Source of the DNA: JBBKWQ01 sp037969115
GTDB lineage: Bacteria; Actinomycetota; Acidimicrobiia; Acidimicrobiales; Ilumatobacteraceae
Assembly (NCBI GenBank): GCA_037969115.1
Contig: JBBKWQ010000011.1
Location: 1-11,755 of the forward strand
Direction: 5' to 3'
Length of the DNA: 11,755 nucleotides
Numbering within the stretch: position 1 is the stretch's first letter; each line of letters begins with the position of its first letter. Below the pieces are notes generated by a model that was given only the letters and a program-made list of their open reading frames with translations, was not told where the DNA came from and searched no databases. Shown piece by piece: positions 6,707 to 11,755 of the stretch. A program made the position numbers and the translations under genes.

Positions 6707-7509
6707 CCCTCACCGAACTCCCTCTCCGGATCGTGCCCATCGAGATCCTTCGCGCACGCCGACCTCACCGATTGCTGGAACGGCAGTGGGTGGCGAACAA
6801 GAACGGTTGGATGATCCTCGTCAGCGGATTCTTCGAGCCGCTGTTCTACCTTCTGTCGATCCGTGTCGGCTTCGGGGCTCTCATCGGTGATGTCGACGTC
6901 GATGGCCAACTGATCGCATACGCCGAGTTCGTCGCGCCGGCGCTGATGGCGGCCTCGGCCATGAACGGCGCGCTGTATGAGACCACCGGCAACGTGTTCT
7001 TCAAGCTGCGATACGACCACATCTACGACGGCGTGCTCGCGACTCCGATGACCGCGGGCGACATCGCAGTGGGCGAGATCTCCTACGCAACGACACGCGG
7101 AGCGCTGTACTCGGCGGCGTTCCTGTTCACCATGTGGGCGCTCGGGCTCACGAGTTCGGCCTGGGCCCTGCTCACGTTGCCGACGTGCGTCCTGATCGGC
7201 TTCGCCTTCTCGTCGGTCGGCATGGCGGCTACCACCTACATGCGATCGTGGGCCGACTTCGAGTATGTGCCGTCGCTGATGTTGCCCATGTTCTTGTTCT
7301 CGGCGACGTTCTTCCCGCTGTCGGGTTATGGGGATTGGGGCTGGATCGTGCAGCTCAGCCCGCTGTACCACGGTGTGGCGCTGGTGCGCGGCTTCAACCT
7401 GGGCCAGTGGTCGTGGGCCTATCTGGCACACATCGGCGTGCTGCTGACGATGACCGTCGTCGGCATCACGGTGACATCGCGACGCATCGCCGCATTGCTC
7501 CTCACCTGA
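6703..7509 (+). CDS. ABC-2 permease 2 (NodJ-like)
   Basis: This 268-residue permease is clearly related to but different from the one before it. A soluble amphipathic N-terminus (1-30) precedes hydrophobic segments near 36-56, 74-90, 131-149, 155-178, 190-205 and 240-257. The signature region is FLFSATFFPLSGYGDWGW (197-214), then QLSPLYHGVALVRGFNLGQW (217-236). The ATG overlaps the previous stop (ATGA). With one ATPase gene and two dissimilar permeases, the likely complex is an ATPase homodimer plus a permease heterodimer. The substrate is unknown: no biosynthetic enzyme, resistance determinant or accessory protein is encoded beside it. It ends the operon; the 128-base gap that follows shows no strong terminator. 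Confidence 0.92.
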   Translation: MTLTELPLRIVPIEILRARRPHRLLERQWVANKNGWMILVSGFFEPLFYLLSIRVGFGALIGDVDVDGQLIAYAEFVAPALMAASAMNGALYETTGNVFFKLRYDHIYDGVLATPMTAGDIAVGEISYATTRGALYSAAFLFTMWALGLTSSAWALLTLPTCVLIGFAFSSVGMAATTYMRSWADFEYVPSLMLPMFLFSATFFPLSGYGDWGWIVQLSPLYHGVALVRGFNLGQWSWAYLAHIGVLLTMTVVGITVTSRRIAALLLT

Positions 7510-7625
7510 CTCCCGTGCGCCGACCGATGTGGCGTCGACGAACTGCCGCCAACGACGAATTGTTGCCAAATACGAATCGACCCGGGAACATTCGGCTCCG
7601 ACCGTTCGATTCGCCCGACCCGACC

Positions 7626-7631
7626 TACCAT
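7626..7631 (+). promoter_or_regulatory. Candidate -10 element of msrA
   Basis: TACCAT fits TANNNT and ends six bases before ATG 7638, with no SD present. I see no convincing -35. The arrangement predicts a leaderless msrA transcript. Confidence 0.45.
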
Positions 7632-7637
7632 TCAGTC

Positions 7638-8333
7638 ATGCTCTTCCGGAACAACAAGACCGACATGGTCGATCCGACCGACGCGCTGCCGGGTCGCGAC
7701 ACACCGATGACCGTCCCCGATCAACATGTGGTGCTCGGTACTCCGCTCGTGGGACCGTGGCCCGAGGGCACTGACGTCATCTATTTCGCAATGGGCTGTT
7801 TCTGGGGTGCCGAACGCATCTTCTGGCAGATTCCAGGTGTCCATTCCACGGCGGTCGGCTACATGGGTGGCTGGACCAAACACCCGACGTACGAAGAGAC
7901 GTGTACCGCTCGAACCGGGCACACCGAGACCGTGCAGGTCGTCTACGACCCGTCGCAGGTCGACCTCGACGTGCTCTTGAAGGCATTCTGGGAGAATCAC
8001 GACCCCACCACGGCCAACCGCCAGGGCAACGATGTCGGCACGCAGTATCGCTCGGCCATCTTCGCCACCACCGAGGTTCAACTCGCCGCGTCGCTCAGCT
8101 CGTCCGACCGCTATCAGGCTGCGCTCACCGCCGCGGGCTTCGGTGAGATCACCACCCAGATCAGCCAGGCCAGCCATGCGGGCGACGGTGTTTTCTACTA
8201 CGCCGAGCCATATCACCAGGCGTATCTGAAGACCCACCCGGGCGGCTACTGCAATCACGGGTTCTGCCAAATCGGGTACGACCTCGAGGCACACGGCCAG
8301 GTTGCTGCTCGCGCCGAACTTCCCGACGCCTGA
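7638..8333 (+). CDS. msrA: Peptide methionine (S)-S-oxide reductase MsrA
   Basis: MsrA reduces the S epimer of methionine sulfoxide in proteins and free methionine, repairing oxidative damage in the cytoplasm. The 231-residue protein is of the long E. coli type: an N-terminal extension with VDPTDALPGRDTPM (11-24) precedes the catalytic domain. The catalytic cysteine is C54 in GCFWG (53-57). The substrate pocket has E97 in GHTETV and the motif FWENHDPT (117-124). NDVGTQYRSAI (131-141) and PYHQAYL (191-197) are classic. The probable resolving cysteines are C205 and C210 in GGYCNHGFC, closer together than the pair I recall for the E. coli enzyme. The open frame begins at 7134 inside the permease gene, but homology starts at 7638. 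It appears to be a single-gene unit. Confidence 0.97.
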   Translation: MLFRNNKTDMVDPTDALPGRDTPMTVPDQHVVLGTPLVGPWPEGTDVIYFAMGCFWGAERIFWQIPGVHSTAVGYMGGWTKHPTYEETCTARTGHTETVQVVYDPSQVDLDVLLKAFWENHDPTTANRQGNDVGTQYRSAIFATTEVQLAASLSSSDRYQAALTAAGFGEITTQISQASHAGDGVFYYAEPYHQAYLKTHPGGYCNHGFCQIGYDLEAHGQVAARAELPDA

Positions 8334-8360
8334 TCCGCCTCTCGGAACAGACCGACGAGA

Positions 8361-8370
8361 TCCGATCGGA
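8361..8370. promoter_or_regulatory. Perfect 10-bp palindrome, candidate operator
   Basis: TCCGATCGGA is a perfect palindrome 16 bases upstream of the candidate -10 (8387-8392), so it covers the expected -35 region. That is a typical place for a repressor or activator dimer. No other copy was noticed in the window, and a 10-bp palindrome could be chance. Confidence 0.3.
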
Positions 8371-8386
8371 ATGGTCGGCTTTGCCC

Positions 8387-8392
8387 TACACT
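8387..8392 (+). promoter_or_regulatory. Candidate -10 element of the small helical protein gene
   Basis: TACACT fits TANNNT. Transcription beginning about 7 bases downstream would put the leader hairpin (8396-8424) at the very 5' end of a leader of about 55 bases. A second possible hexamer, TATACA (8428-8433), lies after the hairpin and would instead make the hairpin part of the promoter region. Confidence 0.35.
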
Positions 8393-8395
8393 TGC

Positions 8396-8424
8396 CAGGT
8401 CGCGATCTCCTGATCGCGCACCTG
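8396..8424 (+). promoter_or_regulatory. Strong hairpin in the leader of the small helical protein gene
   Basis: Arm CAGGTCGCGATC (8396-8407), loop TCCT (8408-8411) and arm GATCGCGCACCTG (8412-8424) form a 12-bp stem with one bulged C at 8419. There is no T-run after it, and the SD AAGGAGG (8438-8444) lies 13 bases downstream. A 5'-terminal stem-loop for mRNA stability or a protein-binding inverted repeat fits better than a terminator, though it could partly end msrA transcripts. Confidence 0.55.
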
Positions 8425-8453
8425 ACGTATACAGAGCAAGGAGGCCGAATCAG

Positions 8454-8756
8454 ATGGCCGGATTAATGGACAAGATCAAGGCGATGTTCGGAGGCAGCAA
8501 GGATGCTGCGTCTGACACCGCCGGCGGCGCCGGCAAGAAGTCGGCCAGCACGATGGACAGCCTGAAGGACAAGGCCGGCGACGTGAAGGACAAGGTCGAC
8601 GGCCTCGTCGATAAGGCCGGCGACAAGGTCCCCGACAAGGTCAAGGAGACCTACGAAAAGGTCTCCGACAAGGTCGAAGACGTCATCCCCGGCGGCAAGG
8701 ACAAGAGCGACGCCGATGCTGCCGACTCGGGCGACGACACCGCTGCCACCAGCTGA
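8454..8756 (+). CDS. Small Lys/Asp-rich helical protein (LEA-like / Rv0909 antitoxin-like)
   Basis: This 100-residue, very hydrophilic protein has no signal peptide. It begins with an amphipathic stretch (MAGLMDKIKAMFGG, 1-14), then a Gly/Ser/Ala linker, then a helical repeat region (about 35-78) rich in D-K-V and D-K-A units, for example LKDKAGDVKDKV (37-48) and LVDKAGDKVPDKV (51-63). It ends in an acidic tail (82-100). The repeat is partly duplicated in DNA: AAGGCCGGCGAC occurs at 8571 and 8613, 42 bases apart. The pattern resembles desiccation-type LEA proteins and also the MT0933/Rv0909 family annotated as antitoxins; no toxin gene is adjacent, so a stress-protectant or membrane-interacting role is as likely. 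A strong SD, AAGGAGG at 8438-8444, lies nine bases before the ATG. The call is by composition, not clear homology. Confidence 0.75.
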   Translation: MAGLMDKIKAMFGGSKDAASDTAGGAGKKSASTMDSLKDKAGDVKDKVDGLVDKAGDKVPDKVKETYEKVSDKVEDVIPGGKDKSDADAADSGDDTAATS

Positions 8757-8784
8757 AGTCCCGCAGCGATCCAAACGATCGTCG

Positions 8785-8811
8785 AGAAGCCGCCCTTACG
8801 GGGCGGCTTCT
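8785..8811. terminator. Bidirectional hairpin terminator shared by convergent genes
   Basis: GAAGCCGCCC (8786-8795) and GGGCGGCTTC (8801-8810) are perfect complements around the loop TTACG, with an extra A-T pair at 8785/8811, giving an 11-bp GC-rich stem. On the plus strand it is followed by TTCG and lies 29 bases after the small gene's stop. On the minus strand the CoA-transferase stop codon (8796-8798) lies in the loop, so that gene's last codons form one arm. The T-runs are short, as is common in high-G+C actinobacteria. Confidence 0.75.
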
Positions 8812-9950
8812 TCGCGTGGCGAGTCCCAACCGGACCGCCGGATCGACTCACCGTCGGCGTCCAACCGGCGGCCTTCCCAACGCAGAACGCCCGGCGTTCT
8901 CGACAGTTGGGCGACGAGCGCCTGCATCGGTGTGTCGCCCACCGTGGTGATCGCGCCTCGTGCTGCGAGATGTGGATCGGTCGACAGGTCGGCCATGTCG
9001 AGCACCGGACCCACGGCCGCATCGGCGGCGGTGAGGATGCTGAGCACTTCGTCCCGCGGTTTCAGCGCGCACCAATCGATCATGATCTGCTCGAGCTCGT
9101 CGCGATGTTCGGTGCGACCCTCGAACGACGCAAACCGTTCGTCTCCGCCCACGCCGAGCACCCCCATCACACGGGCGGCGACGGAGTCACTCGACGTCGA
9201 CAGCGCGACCCATTGTCCGTCGGAACATTCGTAGGTTCCTCTCGGCACGGTGTAGGGCAGCCCGGCACCCAGACGCGGTTGTGATTCGCCGGTGAGCCTC
9301 ATCACCGAGATGAGCGGACCCATGAGGTGGAACATCGACTCGAGCAGATTGACGTCGACCACCTGACCGGTGCCCGAGTGCAGGGCCACCATCGTGGCGA
9401 ACGCGGCGGCGAGTCCGGCCACCTCGTCGGTCAGCGCGATGGGTGGTGGCAACGGCTGGCCCCCGGGTTCGCCGTTCAGCGCGGCGAATCCCGACATCCC
9501 CTCGGCGACGGTGGCAAAACCCGGCCTGCCCGAATACGGCCCGGTCTGGCCGAACCCGCTCACGCGGGTGATGACCAGTGAGGGGTTCTGCTCGAGCAGC
9601 ACGTCGGGCCCCAGACCGAGGCGTTCCAACGCACCCGGGCGCGAGTTCTCGACCAACACATGAGCCTCGCTCGCGAGACGAAGCAGCAGGTTTCGGTCGC
9701 CGTCGTCCTTGAGGTCGAGCGCGATCGTGCGCTTGTTGCGGTTCACGAGCTTCCACCACAGACCCTCGCCGTCGCGCGGATCGCGCCACGCCATTCGACG
9801 CAGGCTGTCGCCCTCGGGACGTTCCACCTTGATCACGTCGGCGCCGAAGTCGGCGAGATAGCGGGCGCAGTTCGGGCCTGCCAGCACGCTCGACAGGTCG
9901 ATCACACGGAGTCCGAGCAGGGGTGGATCGGGTCGTGCTGAGTCGGTCAC
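8796..9950 (-). CDS. CaiB/BaiF family (family III) CoA-transferase
   Basis: This cytoplasmic enzyme, 384 residues, moves CoA between carboxylic acids. The N-terminal block LLGLRVIDLSSVLAGPNCAR (11-30), followed by ADFGADVIKVERPEGD (33-48), is diagnostic. NRNKRTIALDLK (70-81), VENSRPGALERLGL (100-113) and SGFGQTGPYSGRPGF (131-145) follow in family order. The catalytic aspartate that forms the acyl-anhydride is most likely D175 in IALTDEVAGL (171-180), the position equivalent to D169 of formyl-CoA transferase. The length is normal. The start is GTG 9950; ATG 9952 is in another frame and stops at once. No SD is present. No acyl-CoA dehydrogenase or hydratase lies nearby, so the acyl substrate cannot be named. 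The gene is divergent from the pilin operon. Confidence 0.94.
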   Translation of the reverse strand: MTDSARPDPPLLGLRVIDLSSVLAGPNCARYLADFGADVIKVERPEGDSLRRMAWRDPRDGEGLWWKLVNRNKRTIALDLKDDGDRNLLLRLASEAHVLVENSRPGALERLGLGPDVLLEQNPSLVITRVSGFGQTGPYSGRPGFATVAEGMSGFAALNGEPGGQPLPPPIALTDEVAGLAAAFATMVALHSGTGQVVDVNLLESMFHLMGPLISVMRLTGESQPRLGAGLPYTVPRGTYECSDGQWVALSTSSDSVAARVMGVLGVGGDERFASFEGRTEHRDELEQIMIDWCALKPRDEVLSILTAADAAVGPVLDMADLSTDPHLAARGAITTVGDTPMQALVAQLSRTPGVLRWEGRRLDADGESIRRSGWDSPREEAAP

Positions 9951-9957
9951 ATCGAAA

Positions 9958-9963
9958 AACCTA
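9958..9963 (-). promoter_or_regulatory. Candidate -10 element of the CoA-transferase gene
   Basis: On the minus strand TAGGTT fits TANNNT and ends seven bases before GTG 9950. There is no SD and no clear -35. The spacing predicts leaderless translation from a GTG start. Confidence 0.4.
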
Positions 9964-10060
9964 GGTGTCTTGAGGCGATCTTGCGTTTACCGAGCTCAAC
10001 ATCTCGCGCCGAACCGACGATGAGGGATTCGCAGGCACCCACCAGAAAGGAGCGGACTCG

Positions 10061-10567
10061 ATGAGGAATATTCCAGGTCTTCGTCGGCTCGTACGCCGAC
10101 AGCCACCATCAATCAACTCGTCGCCGACCGCTCGCAAACGTCGCGACGGTGGTTACACCCTGATCGAGGCAGTCATCACCGTCACGCTCGTGTCGGTGGT
10201 CGTGCTCCCCATCATGGAGTCGGTTCGTACCGCCATCGTCGCCTCACAGGTGGCCGATGACCTCGCCGAGGTCGGAACGGCCATGGTGAACGCGGCAGAC
10301 CGTGTGAACCGCGCTCCCCGCAAGTGCGACTACACGATCTACGCCCAGGCCGCCGTGCAGAGCCAGGGATGGGCTGCCAACTCGGCGACCCTGACCCACG
10401 AACACTACGTGCCCGGTGCGACCTCCGCCGACCCCGGTAGCTGGGTCCCCGGAGCGTGCGACGGCGCCCAACCGAGCGACCTGCTGGTGCAACTGGTGAC
10501 CATCACGATTACGAGCCCCGACGGCCGTGTCAAGCAATCAAGACAGGTAGTGAAAAGTGAAATCTGA
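10061..10567 (+). CDS. Type IV prepilin-like protein (PilV/GspI-like minor pilin)
   Basis: This 168-residue protein has a class III signal. A long basic leader (1-31) ends at G31, followed by YTLIEAVITVTLVSVVVLPI (32-51). Prepilin peptidase would cut after G31, leaving Y32 at +1 and the conserved glutamate E36 at +5. The hydrophobic helix would anchor the subunit in the membrane and then in the fibre core. The globular part has two cysteines (C89, C133) that could form a disulfide, and it ends in a beta-rich segment (LVQLVTITITSPDGRVKQSR, 142-161) typical of short minor pseudopilins. The 31-residue leader is longer than in most prepilins. AAAGGAG at 10046-10052 is eight bases before the ATG. 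The stop overlaps the SD of the next prepilin, so both belong to one operon. No peptidase, ATPase or platform gene is within the window. Confidence 0.88.
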   Translation: MRNIPGLRRLVRRQPPSINSSPTARKRRDGGYTLIEAVITVTLVSVVVLPIMESVRTAIVASQVADDLAEVGTAMVNAADRVNRAPRKCDYTIYAQAAVQSQGWAANSATLTHEHYVPGATSADPGSWVPGACDGAQPSDLLVQLVTITITSPDGRVKQSRQVVKSEI

Positions 10568-10571
10568 GGAG
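10566..10571 (+). promoter_or_regulatory. Shine-Dalgarno of the prepilin-vWA gene, overlapping the upstream stop
   Basis: GAGGAG begins inside the TGA stop (10565-10567) of the first prepilin gene and ends six bases before ATG 10578. It supports this start and couples translation of the two pilins. Confidence 0.65.
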
Positions 10572-10577
10572 ACTTCC

Positions 10578-11755
10578 ATGCGGGACAATCAACTCTCGGC
10601 CAAGCGCGACCGAGGCATGACCCTGCCCGAGCTGTTGGTGTCGATCACCGTGCTCGGGCTCATCGTCACGGTGCTCGCCACGTCGATCACCGTCACGTTG
10701 CGACAGACTGACAACACCGAGGGCCGACTCAACGTCGCCCGTTCCGAGCAGACGATCGGATCGTGGATCCCCGCCGACCTGGCGTCGGCGAGCACGGTCG
10801 TCACCGATCCGTCAGCAGGGCCGTGCGGTGGCAGCTGTCCCGCCGGCATCTCCGAGGGTGGCTCGAACACCATGCTGTTGAGCTGGACGAAAAAGCGTCC
10901 CGTCAGCGGCTCCATGGTCGATGTCGACACAGCAGTCTCGTACCGCTACGTCCAGGACGACACCGGTGAATGGCTGCTCCGACGCATCGAGTGCATCACC
11001 GTCGACGGCGGCGCACCGACCTGTTCCGACTACATCGTCCTCCACGATCTGCAGGCGCCTCCCGGCGAGTTCATCGCCGGCGTGACGTCGCCCGACTGGG
11101 TGATCATCGTCAGCGAGCCGCTGAAGGCCTGCGCCGTCGATGAACTCGACACCTGCGACGACGAACTCGCCGACGCCAACAGCGACTTCGTCAAGGACGC
11201 ACAGCGCGTCGTCGTGACCGTCAACGGCGGCGGCGATGGCAGCGGCAACGGCGGTGGTATCAACCAGATCAGCATCACCGCCGGTGGTACCCGCCGGTCG
11301 ACCATCGACGCCACGAGCATCACGGGAACCCCGACGTTCACCGAAGCACGTTCACGCTGCGGTGGCCCGATCGCCATCATCGTCGACAGCTCCGGCTCGA
11401 TCGGCAACACCAACATGGTCACCGTGAAGAACGCCGTCAAGGGCTTCATCCAGACGTTCGCCGGCACGCCGACCTCGATCATGGTCGTCGACTTCGACAG
11501 CTCGTCGCGAGTCGTCGGAACCTCGGCCTGGACCCGCTACTTCGACATGACCGACGAGGCGGAGGTGAGCGCACTGCTCACCGAGGTCAACAAGTCGAGC
11601 GTGCTCACCGCCGGTGGTGGCACCAACTGGGAAGACGGCTGGTACCGCACGTTCTACAACGCCGACGGCACCCTCCAGGATGTGCTGCCCGAGCGCGTCG
11701 TGTTCTTCACCGACGGTATCCCGACCTACGACCGCCAGAACCAGAGGGCCGACAC
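10578..11755 (+). CDS. Prepilin fused to a von Willebrand factor A domain (modular pilin), partial
   Basis: The frame stays open from ATG 10578 to the window edge (392 codons seen; C-terminus missing). A short leader ends at G13, followed by MTLPELLVSITVLGLIVTVL (14-33), a type IV prepilin helix with E18 at +5. Residues about 40-215 form a pilin-like body with cysteine pairs C83/C87, C139/C149 and C185/C193. A Gly-rich linker (217-227, GGGDGSGNGGG) and a short beta segment lead to a vWA domain starting near 263. Its metal-ion-dependent adhesion site is complete: D270, S272 and S274 in DSSGSIG, T349 in GGTNW and D379 in FFTDG. The protein is probably a minor, tip-located pilin that binds a host, surface or polymer ligand, as described for the vWA-bearing pilin PilB of Streptococcus sanguinis. 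Assembly would need pilus machinery encoded elsewhere. Confidence 0.9.
   Translation, partial: MRDNQLSAKRDRGMTLPELLVSITVLGLIVTVLATSITVTLRQTDNTEGRLNVARSEQTIGSWIPADLASASTVVTDPSAGPCGGSCPAGISEGGSNTMLLSWTKKRPVSGSMVDVDTAVSYRYVQDDTGEWLLRRIECITVDGGAPTCSDYIVLHDLQAPPGEFIAGVTSPDWVIIVSEPLKACAVDELDTCDDELADANSDFVKDAQRVVVTVNGGGDGSGNGGGINQISITAGGTRRSTIDATSITGTPTFTEARSRCGGPIAIIVDSSGSIGNTNMVTVKNAVKGFIQTFAGTPTSIMVVDFDSSSRVVGTSAWTRYFDMTDEAEVSALLTEVNKSSVLTAGGGTNWEDGWYRTFYNADGTLQDVLPERVVFFTDGIPTYDRQNQRAD

Noticed and set aside
5001..7509. Assigning nodI/nodJ symbols or a nodulation-factor export role
   Set aside because: Family likeness is clear, but there are two permeases, no nod biosynthesis genes and a probable non-rhizobial host, so the substrate should not be transferred.
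6502..7569. 355-codon minus-strand frame opposite the permeases
   Set aside because: Low-complexity Arg/His/Gln-rich composition mirrors the permease codons; no motif is visible.
10061..11755. A link between the diguanylate cyclase at 551-1831 and the pilus genes as one system
   Set aside because: c-di-GMP commonly regulates type IV pili, but more than 8 kb and several unrelated units separate them, and no PilZ or MshEN-type domain is visible here.

Overview
The window looks like chromosomal DNA of a high-G+C actinobacterium, probably of the Acidimicrobiia/Ilumatobacter type. This is inferred from codon use, the GTG and TTG starts, actinobacterial-looking protein sequences and the many apparently leaderless gene starts; no rRNA or other firm taxonomic marker is present. 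Genes are tightly packed, no gap between genes exceeds about 190 bases, and I see no tRNA, rRNA, insertion sequence, prophage or CRISPR array.

Layout: (1) 61-360, a small Dabb-barrel protein. (2) 551-3802, a forward run of a membrane-anchored diguanylate cyclase, a class I aminotransferase and a nitrilase-superfamily omega-amidase; the last two overlap by 4 bases and form the classic transaminase/omega-amidase pair for 2-oxoacid repair or methionine salvage. (3) 3806-4911, a reverse two-gene unit (four-helix membrane protein, then a GNAT acetyltransferase that I start at a TTG codon), convergent with the omega-amidase. (4) 5001-7509, a forward ABC-2 exporter operon: a NodI-like ATPase and two different NodJ-like permeases, joined by TTGA and ATGA stop/start overlaps. 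(5) 7638-8333, msrA, a full-length E. coli-type methionine sulfoxide reductase. (6) 8454-8756, a 100-residue Lys/Asp-rich helical protein behind a leader with a strong hairpin, followed by a shared terminator. (7) 8796-9950, a reverse CaiB/BaiF CoA-transferase whose stop codon lies in that terminator's loop. (8) 10061 to the window end, the head of a type IV pilus-like operon: one short prepilin, then a prepilin fused to a von Willebrand factor A domain with a complete MIDAS metal site, cut off by the window edge.

The most interesting item is the prepilin-vWA fusion (10578-11755), a modular pilin that could present an adhesive or ligand-sensing domain on a pilus. Also notable are a recurring TANNNT-like hexamer 6-7 bases before starts that lack a Shine-Dalgarno (leaderless initiation), two TTGA stop/start couplings, and the leader hairpin with an upstream palindrome before the small helical-protein gene. 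The cyclase makes c-di-GMP, which often controls type IV pili, but nothing in the sequence links it directly to the pilin genes.
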